Shown here in pieces: positions 35,035-46,491 of a stretch of 64,000 nt of DNA. This DNA is from Agroathelia rolfsii. Lineage: Eukaryota; Basidiomycota; Agaricomycetes; Amylocorticiales; Amylocorticiaceae. The notes beneath the pieces were generated by a model that was not told the origin of the DNA, did no database searches, and was given only the letters and a program-made list of their open reading frames with translations. The DNA lies in assembly GCA_018343915.1 (NCBI GenBank), contig JABRWF010000002.1, positions 2,108,001 through 2,172,000 of the forward strand. The letters are read 5' to 3'. Positions within the stretch are counted from its first letter, which is position 1, and each line of letters opens with the position of its first letter. The position numbers were made by a program, and so were the translations under genes.

Positions 35035-35121
35035 TGTTTTGGCAAGTGTCAATCAAGGGGTGAGATAAGCAGAGAGAGTTTTAAGTTATAAGCAGCGGAT
35101 TTAAATGAAGTTGATTAGAGT

Positions 35122-35136
35122 GCAGGGCTTATAATC
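35122..35136 (-). other. Copia-2b primer-binding site (decayed)
   Basis: Coding strand GATTATAAGCCCTGC, against the 5' LTR; two G/A changes from the Copia-2a site. Confidence 0.65.
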
Positions 35137-35325
35137 TATTAGAATAAATGGGGTGAGAAAATGACTTGTATATTTGGTAGATAAAATATATCAGTTTTAT
35201 ACATGTATATTAATTGTGAGACATAAGACAAAAGAATACAAAAGAAACAAAAGAAACAATTGTTACAACGCATACAAAAAGTTTGTGCTATATTTGTAGC
35301 TGTTTATTATCCTTATTATTCAATA
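35137..35325 (-). repeat. Copia-2b 5' LTR
   Basis: 189 bp, TATTAGAATAAATG to TATTCAATA (CCAACA decayed), before TSD CTTAG. Confidence 0.92.
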
Positions 35326-35447
35326 CTTAGTCATTAAAGTACTTATGTAATGTCTGTTTATATAATATGTGTATTATATACCAAAAAATAGTGAAAAATA
35401 GTGAAAAATCTTAAATAAATTTATAATACAGTGAGCAACTCATAAAA

Positions 35448-37688
35448 AAGAGCTGGTCCCTAAGAAAGGACACCCACTCAAACATTACAGAAGCATACCA
35501 TTCAAAAAAAGAATCTTGTACAGCTCTAATGACAAAATTGAATGGGAATTAATACAAGTATATTTCCTTGCCCAAAAATTATCTATACTAATGATGCATC
35601 CAATAGATGATAACATACCATACCCCATAGAATATGCTATCCCTAATAGCTATTTTGTAATTAATTGTATTTATTTGGTCAATATTGCAAATTGTATGAA
35701 ATGTAAGGAAAAAAAAGTGAGAATTATCTAGATAGATGTTAGATACTGGAGCATTACTCTACTTTACTCCCTATAAGAGTAACTTAGCAGATGAGGCACC
35801 ACTAAATAAGTCTATCTCTATATTAACTATAAAAGGACCTATGACAGTATCTAAAATGAGAACTATCTTCTTAGATGTTATGAATAAAGGTGTGCAAAAG
35901 AGAATTTGACTATACCTAGTATATATTCTTCCTAGTGGTATAGCATATTTACTCTCTGTAGGGCAATTTTTACAAAATAGATTCACCCTATCAGGTAATG
36001 CTGAAGGGCTTAAGCTCTTTTAGCCTAGATCCTATAAGCCCTTCTTACAAGGCAGACTATCTAGCCCCTACCTCTCTATCTTTATCCTAGACACCACACT
36101 ATCCAAATATATGTATTTGTATAGTAGGGATGTATATGCTGTTGACTATGGCATTATACATTGCTGGCCAGGCTATCCATTAAAGGCTGTGCTTTAAAAA
36201 GTATGCCAACACACTCAAGGCTTTCTAGAAGCTATTAAGATCCCAAAAGGGGAATAGAAGCCATATAAAGACTATACAGAAGGAAAAATACATACTCACC
36301 TATTTCTATTAATAGAGTTATATGCCAATGAACCTTTTTGGAAAATTCATTCTGATCTAAAGGAATTCCCAGTTAAATCATATCACCAGTTTAAATACAT
36401 GATCACATTTCTTGATGACAATATATTACATGGATAGATCAAGTTCCTTTGAAAGAAGTCAGATGCATTCAAGGCTACATATAATTTTATTACAATGATT
36501 AACAATTGCTTTAACTCTACCATCAAATAGTAGATGTTTGACACTAGTAGTGAATATAAGTTGGCTGAATTTCTAGATTTTCTTAGATTAAAAAGGATTA
36601 AGATCCTACAGAGTATGCTGCACATACCTCAATAAAATGGCAGAGCAGAGTGGTTTAACTACACCTTGATGGAAAAAGCTAAGGCCATGCACTATACTGT
36701 ATGTCTCCTAGACTCCTGGTGGGAATTCTTCCTAGAGTACACAGTACATATATACAACTATACCCCTATATAGCAATAACATTGGAAGACCCCTTATGAG
36801 GTCATCAAAGGAGAAGTTCCTAATATCTCCTTACTTTGTATCTTTGGTTGTAGTGTATACATATACCTTCTAGAAGCTATCTAAGCCAACAAAAAAGCTC
36901 CTTAGAGCAAGTTAATGATATACCTTGATAGCCAACCTAGAGTCAAAGGGCATTGCTTTATACACACCAAAAATAACATGATCTTCTTAGGTTATATAGC
37001 TGTTTTTAATGAAGAAGTGTTTCTAAAGTGTAAAACACAAAACCAGCACATGCTAACCTAAATAGGTAGGAATATACCTAGTGAGGGGGAGAATCTTGCT
37101 AAAAATCTACCTTCTATCAATCATGATAATGATGAGGAACCAATTTGTGTCTATGTCCCTATAGCAGTGCCACCAGTTAACTTGCCAAGTTCCCCTTACA
37201 CATCAAAATCTCCTTCCTCTTTACAACCCCCCTTACCTTCTATACTGGAAGAAGAGCCTTTACAAGGATTGCTTTCTAAGCTAGAGCCTAAGAGAAGACC
37301 CTCCATGCTATCCCTAGTTGACTTGTAGAGGCTAGACCCAGAATTACTACCTATACTTTGATACTCTTAGCATCAAAGAAGGCCAGTAAACTAGTATAGA
37401 GATAATGCCTATAGGTAATTACTCCTATCTACTATAGAATGGGAAATTGTCTATTAGAAGCTGGAAACAAATAGTCAGTATTGGATCTGGTATCTCTAAT
37501 CAATATCTTCTATTAACTGGTCCTAGTACATCCAGAAATGTTTTACTAGCTCTACTAAGTAAGCAAGGCAAGTCACACAACAAGCTAGCCACTAGTGAAT
37601 CCTACCTGGTGCTACCTAGACAAGCATGCCTTGGTGATGATACAGACTCACTCTAAAACTGTCTAATTTGCCAACATATACTGGGAAG
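35448..37688 (+). pseudogene. Copia-1 protease and integrase (decayed)
   Basis: Resumes Copia-1 after Gypsy-A4. Protease: MLDTGALLYFTPYKS near 35736-35780, with the catalytic DTGA intact. A pre-integrase region with GFLEAIK near 36210-36232 follows. Integrase core: ITFLDDN near 36405, DTSSEYKLAEFLDF near 36541-36582 and HIPQ-stop-NGRAEWFNYTLMEKAKAM near 36622-36690, the usual copia GA-Q-NG-AER block with one stop. WKTPYEVIKGEVPN and LRIFGC-like CIFGCSVY follow, then a proline/serine-rich linker (about 37150-37320). Many TAG/TAA stops. J cuts it at 37689. Confidence 0.82.
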
Positions 37689-38382
37689 TGTTAGGGGTTA
37701 ATCTTTTGAATTTTTCACTTCCTTTGATTTTTCATTATTTTATTTTATTTTATGGATTAGTATTTTGCTTACTATACTTGCAATTCTTCTTAGATCAAGA
37801 TCTTACTTTTTAGGGTCTATTTAGTACTGTTCCTTTACCTTATTTTCTATTCTGATCTTCTTATCTCTTGGTTAATCTCCTTAGTTTTGCATTTTACTGT
37901 ACATGTCTTTATTTCTTTACTTTGTGGCTGATATGGCTACACTTTCATGCTCCTCTTCAATATTGAGACTCAGCTACTGTATAGTTCATGTATATACTTA
38001 AGGCTGGCTGTCCTAGAGAATGCTTCTCTAGTTCAGACCACTCTGTTCACCACTCAGTGTTCTTTGCTCAATCCACTCTTTTACTTTCTTATGACTTAGT
38101 GATGATAATACTGGCTCACTCTGGCTTATGTTCTTTATCTATGCACTTAGGAAAGGCTGTGAGCTCTAATAATCAGTAAGGGATAGGATATCCCAAAAGC
38201 CTGCTCTGTTAGGGACATAGGTATGTAAAGTTCTATGATAATTGGCATTTGTTAGCCCTTGCCAGGGGTATTCCCACTATGTTATATTTCTTAGTTTCCC
38301 ACTACCTTTTTATTGCTCCTTACCCCCCCCCCTTTATGGTTGTTTGGAGTGGTTGGTCATAGCTTCTGGCTATGCTCTAATA
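37689..38382. mobile_element. Solo J-family LTR (single copy here)
   Basis: 694 bp, TGTTAGGGGTTAATC to TGCTCTAATA (CA to TA), TSD GGAAG at 37684-37688 and 38383-38387. It has a run of C at about 38325-38334 and a TATATACTTAAGG box near 37990 that would suit plus-strand transcription. No coding content, and no other copy in the window. Confidence 0.8.
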
Positions 38383-38387
38383 GGAAG

Positions 38388-38874
38388 GGGGAGCACCATT
38401 GTGGAATACCTTATTGGTATTTGCAATTCCAGAATTGGAAAGTGTGCTTCTAGAAGAGTCCAAAGTAAGGGAATAGACCTTCAAAGATATTAAGAAGTTT
38501 AGTATCAATGATAAAAAAAATTAAAAGAAAGCATGCTGCAAGAAGCTATTAGCCCTCAAGTACTGTAAAGTCTTTAAGCTAGTTGCTCTCCCAAAAGGGA
38601 AAAAGACCATTAAGAACTAATGGGTATTTGATATTAAATTGGATGGCCAGAAGAAAGCCTACTTAGTGGCTAAAGAGTTCTCCCAATGTAAGGGAATTAA
38701 TTTTAATGAGATCTTCTCTCCTATTGTCTAATTTGAGACTATGCAGCTTATACTAGTACTGTCAGCCCTACAAGGCTGGCATATCATGGGTGTTGATATA
38801 TGTAATGCATACCTATATAGTAATCTCAAAGAGGAAATATACATAGAGCAACCTAAAGAGTTCAAAGTAAAAGG
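38388..38874 (+). pseudogene. Copia-1 reverse transcriptase, N-terminal part
   Basis: After J, the copia RT start is readable: WVFDIKLDGQKKAYLVAKEF near 38620-38680, NFNEIFSPIV near 38700-38730, and GVDICNAYLYSNLKEEIYIE near 38790-38848. D in GVDICNAY is the first catalytic aspartate and is present. Cut by the D stack at 38875 (TSD AAAGG); RT resumes at 43095. Confidence 0.85.
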
Positions 38875-38989
38875 TATCAAGGGTTAACCTCTTGACTTTA
38901 TATCTTAGTATCTATATAGGAGTGTTCCCATAGCCATACAATCCTTTGATCTATTTAGGATATATATAGGTACTTTCTTAGCTTCTATA

Positions 38990-39802
38990 TATCAAGGATT
39001 GACCTTTTAACCTTATATCTAGTATTTACACAGGAGTATTCCCACAGCCATATAATCCTTAATCTATTGAGGATATATACAGATACTTTCTTAGCTCCTT
39101 ATGTAATTAATACTTTGTCTTATGTTTACACATATGTATTTAACCTATTCTTATGAGGGGATTTGTACTGCCTCCTACTTAGAGAAAGAGTAAGAGAAGG
39201 AAAGAAAAAAAGGGGGGAGCTGAGATAGAAAAGGCCTAGGCCTATGAGTTTAAACCCTAAAGATAAAGCTATATTAGTAATCTACTTCTTTATCAAGTAC
39301 AAACCTTAATACTTGCCTGAAGGCAAAGAGGTTAAAGCTCAGCTCTTTAGGACAAGTTATATGTACTATTTATACTAATTGTCAATGGTCCATGCATAGT
39401 TTAGAGGGTCTATGTGCAGCTAGAGTAATAAAGGATAAATATAGCAATGCAGAGAAAGACCTTTTTCCTAACTCTACTAGGTAGCTATATAGAGATCTAT
39501 TTCTGGATTAGTACCGTTAACTATTAGGGGTTAGTTAGGGAAGGAGGCTATACTCCTGGGCTATGCATAATAATGAAAATAAAGTTATGTACAACCCCAA
39601 GATTACTCCTATAACATGTGGCTTAGAATATATAAGGGCCAATCACATGACCACTGTACTGCCTATAGTCCACGCCCTAAAGAGGTAATTTTATAAGAGA
39701 AAGTGAAGGAAATAACAAAACAGAAGAAATACTAGTCTAAATAATACAAGAAAATAGTCAAAAATTCGGCAAAAATATCCTTAAAAGTGCCATCTCATGA
39801 TA
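38990..39802 (-). mobile_element. Solo D-family LTR nested in D
   Basis: 813 bp, TATCAAGGATTGACC to CATCTCATGATA, TSD CTATA (38985-38989) and CTATG (39803-39807), one G/A apart. Same orientation as its host LTR. Confidence 0.9.
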
Positions 39803-40007
39803 CTATGTAATTGATGCTCTATTTTATATTCACACACATGTGTAATCCCTATTTACTTATGAGGGGATTTACACCACCTCCTATTTAGAGAGAGAAAGAG
39901 AGAGAAGGGGAGAGCTAAGATAAAAAGGCCTAGGCCTATAAGTTTTAACCCTGAAGGTGAAGATAATATTTAGTAATCTACTTTAAAGGGAATATAAACT
40001 TTTTACT

Positions 40008-41710
40008 TGTTATAAGTAGGACATTTTTGCGGATTTTTCGGCTATTTTCTTGTATTATTTAGACTAGTATTTCTTTCATTTTTGTATTTTCTTCTCTTTT
40101 CTCTTTATCCCTCTTAGTAAATTACCTTTTAGAGCGTGGACTATGGGCAGTACAGTGGTTACCTGATTAGCCCTCATATATTCCAAGTTACACATCACAG
40201 GAGCAATCTTGGGGTTGTGCCATCTTCTATTTTACTATTATATATAGCCTAGGAATATAGCCTTCCTTCCCTAATCAATTCCTAGTAGTTACTGGTACTA
40301 TTCCAGAAACGGAACTCCATACAAATGCCTAATGGAGCTAGGGTAAACAATCTCCCCCTGCATAGCCTCCTTATCACTTCTAACTCCAGCTGTACATAGA
40401 CCCTTAAGGCTATATACGGACCCTTCCATAGTAGTATAAGTAAACTATATAACTTGTACTGAAGGCCCCAGCTTTGACCTCTTTGCCTTCAGGCAAGTAT
40501 AGGTTTTGTACTACCTATTAAAGTAGATTACTATCATAACTATAGTTATACTATGCCATAGAAATTATAGCATTTATTCATGTTTAATAAGCATACATTC
40601 AGGTTTACCAAGTATACACCCATGATCTTTCAGCATATACTTAGAATAACCATGGAATTACTCAGGTATTTAATATTATTATTATCAAGCTACAAATCAT
40701 GGTATAGAGGCTATGATATATAGTATCTCAGTATATTACTTATAAGTCATAGTATATTACAGCAAACTATAGTTTATTATTTGATTATAGCTTAGTTCTA
40801 AGTCCAAGGCTTAGAAGAAGGTATATTATTGTTTCCGCTCCCTTTCACTGTTGCGCTGGTTGTGACATGTCACGCGTCACGTCACACAAAAGAGCGTAAC
40901 TTTACATTTTCTATCTTCCAGGCACTATCACAGTTACATAGGAACCACAATACATCATGATAATCACTGAAACAATCAAGGAGGATCCTAGGTGTTATAT
41001 TGGAGTATTTAGTAAGGGTTAGAAGCCAGAAGAGCGTAGCAATCTAGAGAACAATAGTATACCATCATGTATTTAAACCTTTAAGGTCTAAGAGATGTTT
41101 CCCATCTCACAGACCTCTTTCATCAATTATATTGTCTTTGCCCTTGCCTAAAGTCCTATCACAAACCACTACTAGCTCTAAGAATATTTCCTTGCCTCTG
41201 TATTATTTTCCTGCAAGTCTAAGTCATAGTTAAAGCTATTATAAGTTATAGTTCACTATTCCATAGTTAACCTCAGGGTTGGAAACCCTGAGAGTGTCAC
41301 CTCCAGCCTTGGATTAGGCTAGAGAAGTGATTAAATCTTACTAATAATTCTATAGGAACTATTCATAGTGTTCATAGTATTCATAGTATTATTTATAGTA
41401 TTATTGTTTATTACTATAGACCTGTGACAATTACTAATAACAACTTTGCCTTCAGGGTTAAACTCTCAGGCCTAAGCCTCTCCATCTTAGCTCCCTCCCT
41501 CCCTCTCTCTCTCTCTCTCTAAATTAGGAGGTGGCATAAATCCCCTCATAAGTAGACAAATAGCATACATGTGTAAAATATGAAAGAGCATCAATTACAT
41601 AAGAGCTAAAAAAGTATCTATACATATCCTCAATAGAATAAGGATTGCATAGCTATGGGAAAACTCTTGTGTAGGTACTAGATATAAGGTTAAGGAGTCA
41701 ACCCTTGACA
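40008..41710 (+). mobile_element. Solo D-family LTR nested in D, opposite strand
   Basis: TGTTATAAGTAGG to ACCCTTGACA, TSD TTACT at 40003-40007 and 41711-41715. Its leader CTTTGCCTTCAG near 40494 is followed by GCAAGT; the C LTR sits inside the predicted intron. Confidence 0.93.
40532..41429 (+). mobile_element. Solo C-family LTR
   Basis: 898 bp, TATCATAACTATAG to GACCTGTGACA, TSD ATTAC at 40527-40531 and 41430-41434. It keeps a CpG-rich version of the palindrome, GACATGTCACGCGTCACG, near 40863-40880. Confidence 0.93.
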
Positions 41711-41883
41711 TTACTTGCCTGAAGGCAAAGAGGTTAAAGCTGAGCTCTTTAGGACAAGTTATATGTGCTATTTATACTATTAGTGAAGGGTCTGTATACA
41801 GTCTTTAGGGTCTATATGCAGATGGGGAAATAGAGGATAAATATGGCAATGCAAGAGGAGACCTTTTTCCTAACTCCCATAGG

Positions 41884-42784
41884 TGTCACAGGCCTAAAGC
41901 AATATCTTGCAATACTGTGATTTTAGCTATGAATACAATGATAATGTATACTGTAAAATACTATGAAATATAAAGAATAATTAATGTGGCCTAATCCAGG
42001 GCCAGAAGTAATGCCTCTAGGGTTTCCAACCCTGAGGTTACTTATAAGAACAGAACTATAATTAGGGTGACTATAATAACTGTGACTTATAACTTGGACT
42101 TATAGGAGCAGTATAGAGACGAGGAAATATTCTTTAAAGCTGATAGATACTTGAGGGGGACTTTAGATAGTGAGACAATAATACTAGAATTGACGAAAGA
42201 GGTCTGTGAGATGGGAAACATCTCTTAGACCTTAAAGGTTTAAATACATGATGGTATACTATTGTTCTCTAGATTGCTATGCTCTCCTAGCTTCTAACCC
42301 TTACTAAATACTCCAATATAACACCTAGGATCCTCCTTGATTGTTTCAGTGATTATCATGATGTGTTGTGATTCCTATATAACTGTGATAGTGCCTGGAA
42401 GATAGAAAATGTAAAGTTACGCTCTTTTGTGTGACGTGATGCATGACATGTCACAACTAGCGTGACAGTGAAAGGGAGTGGAAACAATAATATACCTTCT
42501 TCTAAGCCTTAAACTTAGAACTAAGCTATAATCAAATAATAAACTATGGTTTGCTGTAATATGCTATGACTTATAAGTAATATACTGAGATACTATATAT
42601 CATAGCCTCTATACCATGATTTGTAGCTTGATAATAATAATATTAAATACCTGAGTAATTCCATGGTTATTCTAAGTACATGCTGAAAGATCATGGGTGT
42701 ATACTTAGTAAACCTGAATGTATGCTTATTAAACATGAATAAATACTATAGTTTCTATGGCATGGTATAACTATGGTTGTAACA
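41884..42784 (-). mobile_element. Solo C-family LTR
   Basis: 901 bp, TGTCACAGGCC to GGTTGTAACA, TSD ATAGG at 41879-41883 and 42785-42789, in the outer D LTR. Confidence 0.93.
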
Positions 42785-43094
42785 ATAGGCAACTATATAG
42801 AGGTCCATTTCCAGACTAGTACCAGTAACCATTAAGGGTTGGTCAGTAAAGGAGGCTATACTTCTAGGCTATGCATGATAGTGAAAAATAAAAATATATA
42901 CAGCCCTAAGATTACTCCTGTGACATATGGCTTGGAACATATAAGGGCTAATTAGGTAACCACTATACTGCCTATAGTCCATACCTTAAAGGGTAATTTG
43001 ATAAAGGAAATATGATAGTAAAAAGAAATATATATCTGAATAATACAAAAAAATAGTAGAGAAATCTGCAAAAATTCCTTCTCATGACAAAAGG

Positions 43095-44294
43095 AGGAGA
43101 ACACATGGTAAGACAATTACATAAAGCCTTGTACAGCATGAAACAAGCTAGTCTTGCTTGGTGGAAAATATTATCCTTATTACTTAAAGAAATAAGGTGT
43201 TAACAACTTCTATCTAATGCAGGGGTTTTCCTATACAAAGACAAAAAGGGAAATAAAGTTACCCTTGTTATATATATTGATAACATCCTATTCTTTAGAT
43301 TAAATTGGTCTGCAGTTGAGACCCTTAAAGCCTACATAACAAAACTTTGGGAATGCCAAGACCTTGGTGATGCACATGAGTTCCTCTGTATATACATCAG
43401 GAAAGAAGGCAACAAAACCTGCCTGGATCAGATTCTATATTTGGAGAAAATTATCCAGTAGTTTGGTCTTACCAACTGTAGAAGGGTGTATATACCACTG
43501 CCAGACAGCTATAGGCCCACTAAAACACTAGTTGATCTTAAAATAGATCCTGAGCTCCAACAGCACTTCTAATCTATGATTAGAAGCCTTCTATACATTA
43601 TATTAGGTACACACCCAGATATAGCCTTTGCAGTGACTAAGCTAGCACAATTTGCTGCTAACTCAATATAAGAGCACCTGGACAAAGTGTTATTCATAGC
43701 TAAGTACCTATAGACAACCAAAGACTACCAGCTAGTTTACAATGGCAACTCCAATAGTAGCTTAATCATCTATTAAAACTCTGACTATACTAGTGACCCC
43801 AATAACCATTGCTCTATTACCAGCAATATATTTATACTGGCTAATAGAATATTCTCATAGAAGTTACATATGCAATATATAGTGGCACTCTTCTTAACTA
43901 AGGCTAAATACATGGCTGTATTGGATTATGCCAAGCAAGCCTTGTGGATTTGGAATATCCTTTCTAAACTCAAGCTACCTATACCCCTTCTAATACTAGC
44001 ATACTGTAATAACATAGGCACCAACTTCTTAGTAGCCAACAATGTAACTAATCAAAAGTCAAAACACATCAATATATAATACTATCACATCAGAAGCTGC
44101 ATAGAAGATGGAAAGGTTGCAATCTTCTTTATAGAAGGAAACCTTAACCCTGCCAATATATTTACTAAAAACCTAGTATTCAACAATTTTCACAAGTGCT
44201 GGCTCCTTACTAGACTTAAACTCTTAGAGCTGACTCTTTGGCATAAGGTATCCCAGCATATTAAACAATAGAGACTATGCAGAATAAGGGGGAG
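43095..44294 (+). pseudogene. Copia-1 RT C-terminal part and RNase H (decayed)
   Basis: Continues with RQLHKALYSMKQASLAWW (near 43110-43160), the YGLKQA-type copia block. The catalytic site reads VIYIDNILFF, where YIDD is YIDN (gat 43279-43281, aac 43282-43284). Then CLDQILYLEKII, GTHPDIAFAVTKLAQF (near 43610-43655), and RNase H with SDYTSDPNNH, ALFLTKAKYMAVLDYAKQALW (near 43890-43950) and TKNLVFNNFH. The last residues meet the purine tract AATAAGGGGGA before the 3' LTR. Stops TAG/TAA throughout. Confidence 0.86.
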
Positions 44295-44659
44295 TATTGC
44301 AACTACACGGAATGCCCTGGTGGCTGTGCCAAAGATGCAACAAAAAGAATTGGAGCGGAGCTCCAATATTAAGTAGGAGTTTAAATATATATATATATAC
44401 TAACTTAGTAATAAAATATAATGATAATAGTTTTTATCTTAAACCACCACTACTATACTCACACCCACTTACACACATAAGCCCTCATACTTATTACCCT
44501 CTATCCAATGTAAGTCTAATACATATAAGATATATAAGTAGTATTAGTAGTATATAGTATATAAGTATAATAGTGGTAGTATATATATATAAAGTAGTGT
44601 ACAGTATAGTGGTAGCTAGATACATACACTGCCAGTCTTTAGGCTAGTGCCATTTATCA
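44295..44659 (+). repeat. Copia-1 3' LTR
   Basis: 365 bp, TATTGCAACTACACGG to CCATTTATCA, then TSD GTTAC. Matches 16383-16753. Confidence 0.88.
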
Positions 44660-45243
44660 GTTACTAGTATTGTCACAACTATAGTTATACCATGCTATAG
44701 ACACTATAGCATTTAATCATGTCTACCAAGCATATATTTAGGTTTACCAAGCATATACCCAGGTTTATTCAGCATACACTCAAGATAACCATAAAATCAC
44801 TCAAGTATTTATTATTATTATTATTATTAAGCTATAAATCATGGTATAGAGGCTATTATACATAATATATCATAGTATATTATCTATAAGTTATGGTATA
44901 TCATAGTAAACTATAGTTTATTATTTGGTCAAAGCTTAATTCTAAGCCCAAGGCTTAGAAACAGGTACATTATTATTTCTGCTCCTTTTTACTATTATAC
45001 TAGTTGTAATATATTATACGTCACATCACACAAAAGAGGGTAACTTTGCATTCCCCATCTTTAGATACTATTACAGTTATATAGGAACTGCCATACATTA
45101 TAATAATCATTGAAACAATCAAGGAAGAATCTAGGAATGATATTAGATCATTTAGTAAGGATTAGTAACTAGAAAAGTATACCAAAGTAGGAGAACAATA
45201 GTATACAATTATGTATTTAAGTTACTAAGGTCTAAGAGATTTT

Positions 45244-46102
45244 TGTTATGGGTACACCCAGACTCTCCTAATCTTTCTTTATTTTTCTGTATTTTTTTGT
45301 ATTTTTACAATTTTTCTTGGACTTTCTACATATTATTTATTCATAATGGACAGCCTAGGATAATCGGTTATAGAGTACTTAGTTAGTTATATGACTGGCC
45401 ATCATTGTACCTTTGTACCAGTGCCTATTAGTAAATAGAGTCTAGACTCTTCTAGTTCCTTGCAAGTCTAGACTCTTAATCAATTAGCTAATGATACAAT
45501 GATTATACTATTATGCTTAGTCATCTATTTGTACTATGTTTAGCATTCCTTTCTATTTCTGTCTCTGTGCACAGACTATTCTAGAAGCATATAGACCATC
45601 CCTGAAATATATATAAGGACCCTGTAATACTCCCTGAAGGCCTTAGCTTCAACCTTTTGTCTTTAGGTGAGTAAATAAGTATATATACCTCTCTTTACCA
45701 TTTACTAATACATTTGCCTTCAGGCTCATTGTCCTAGCCCTCTCACTCTTGCCCCCCTTTGTGCCTTGTCAGCCTAGGGGTTGTATAAGGACCTAAGCAA
45801 GCTAAAGAATAGGCTTTACTACCTTCCTCCCTCTCTCTATATTAAGTCCCTTAATAAATTAGGGCAAAGTGTGACTTAGGGTTCTTACCCTCTAAGAAAG
45901 AATCTAAGTGTCTCAGAGTGTTTAGCACTCCCTTCTTTACTAAGCAAGCAGTTACAAGTCATTAGCCAATAGTAGCCTTTGGTGGAAAGTCTTCTAGACC
46001 TGGAGTACACCTTTGGGACCTAGTAGCAGTATATTGTTCTGTTTATAGTGTAAGTAGGGGTTACCTCTATTGTTTAGATAGTCAAGAGTGTGAGCCTTGA
46101 CA
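45244..46102 (+). mobile_element. Solo F-family LTR with leader intron
   Basis: 859 bp, TGTTATGGGTACACC to GAGCCTTGACA. Flanks ATTTT (45239-45243) and ATATT (46103-46107) are decayed forms of ATGTT in the C LTR. Intron at 45667-45723. Confidence 0.88.
45667..45723 (+). other. Predicted intron in F-family LTR leader
   Basis: 57 bp: GTGAGT start, TACTAAT branch site at 45703-45709, TTGCCTTCAG end. The exon ends CTTTTGTCTTTAG. The F copy at 30695 reads CTTTTGCCTTCAG straight into GCTCATC, the exact spliced product. Confidence 0.6.
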
Positions 46103-46491
46103 ATATTCCCCATCTTACAAACCTTTTTTGTCAATACCATCATTGTTATTCATTGTTCCAGGCTCTCTTTACACCTCTAAGCCCCTATTATACTGCTCTC
46201 ATTGTCCTAAGTCATAGCCATAGTTATTATAGTTATCAAAGTTATAGCACACTTCCTTATAGTTAACCTTAGGGTTGGAAACCCTGGGAGCATTACTACT
46301 AGCCTTGGATTAGGCTTTACAACCTATTGTTCACTGCTTAAGTATTTTTAATAGTCTTTTCCATAGTAATCCTTCATAATATTCATAGTACTCATAGTCA
46401 TAGTTTATAGACCTATGACAGGTACCAATCCAGAAATGGATCTCTACTTGGTTGCCTGGTGGAGTTAAGGAAAAGACCTTTCTCTATATTG

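Larger units (their letters stand above)
29931..35325 (-). mobile_element. Copia-2b: second full-length Copia-2, split by F
   Basis: LTRs at 29931-30119 and 35137-35325 (189 bp each), TSD CTTAG at 29926-29930 and 35326-35330. PBS at 35122-35136 (decayed tRNA-Met type). Nested solo F LTR at 30695-31493. Without F it has the same length and domain order as Copia-2a; differences seen are almost all C/T and G/A. Confidence 0.94.
18099..35447 (-). mobile_element. Gypsy-A4: A-family chromovirus that has lost pol
   Basis: A minus-strand A-family element inserted in Copia-1 with TSD AAGAG (18094-18098 and 35448-35452). The 3' LTR begins at 18099 but only about 145 bp survive. Gag survives in 19649-19977 and 26446-27650. 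PBS at 27652-27664. The 5' LTR is spread over 27665-35447. Protease, RT, RNase H and integrase are absent; in their place is a D-B-H junction (18244-19648) with no TSD around B. Later insertions: H (19978-26445), L (28150-28750), C (28947-29789) and Copia-2b (29931-35325). Confidence 0.85.
27665..35447 (-). repeat. Gypsy-A4 5' LTR, split three times
   Basis: A-family LTR in reverse, in pieces 27665-28149, 28751-28946, 29790-29930 and 35331-35447. It ends CTCATAAAA (expected CATAACA) before the Copia-1 TSD AAGAG. The splits are L (28150), C (28947) and Copia-2b (29931). Confidence 0.85.
38875..43089 (-). mobile_element. Solo D-family LTR holding four further LTRs
   Basis: TATCAAGGGTTAACC to TTCTCATGACA, TSD AAAGG at 38870-38874 and 43090-43094. 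Own pieces: 38875-38989, 39803-40007, 41711-41883 and 42785-43089. Nested: D (38990-39802, -), D (40008-41710, +) with C (40532-41429) inside, and C (41884-42784, -). Three D LTRs are stacked here, two inside the first. Confidence 0.92.
16383..44659 (+). mobile_element. Copia-1: full-length Ty1/copia, split by many insertions
   Basis: Both ends are present: 5' LTR from TGCTGCAACTAC (16383) and 3' LTR ending CCATTTATCA (44659), with TSD GTTAC at 16378-16382 and 44660-44664. Its own sequence is 16383-18098, 35448-37688, 38383-38874 and 43090-44659. The rest is Gypsy-A4 (18099-35447), J (37689-38382) and a D/C stack (38875-43089), each with its own TSD (AAGAG, GGAAG, AAAGG). Order gag, protease, integrase, RT, RNase H. 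It is older and more decayed than Copia-2. Confidence 0.9.
44671..46420 (+). mobile_element. Solo C-family LTR, split by F
   Basis: TGTCACAACTATAG to GACCTATGACA. Flanks AGTAT (44666-44670) and GGTAC (46421-46425) agree after two transitions, and D continues across (TTACTRGTAY). F is nested at 45244-46102. Confidence 0.87.

Noticed and set aside
36383..36625. 80-codon minus-strand frame
   Set aside because: Antisense of the Copia-1 integrase core.
37951..38493. Small open frames at 37988-38179 and 38242-38493 as possible host genes
   Set aside because: Both lie wholly or mostly inside the J LTR and show no domain or codon pattern.
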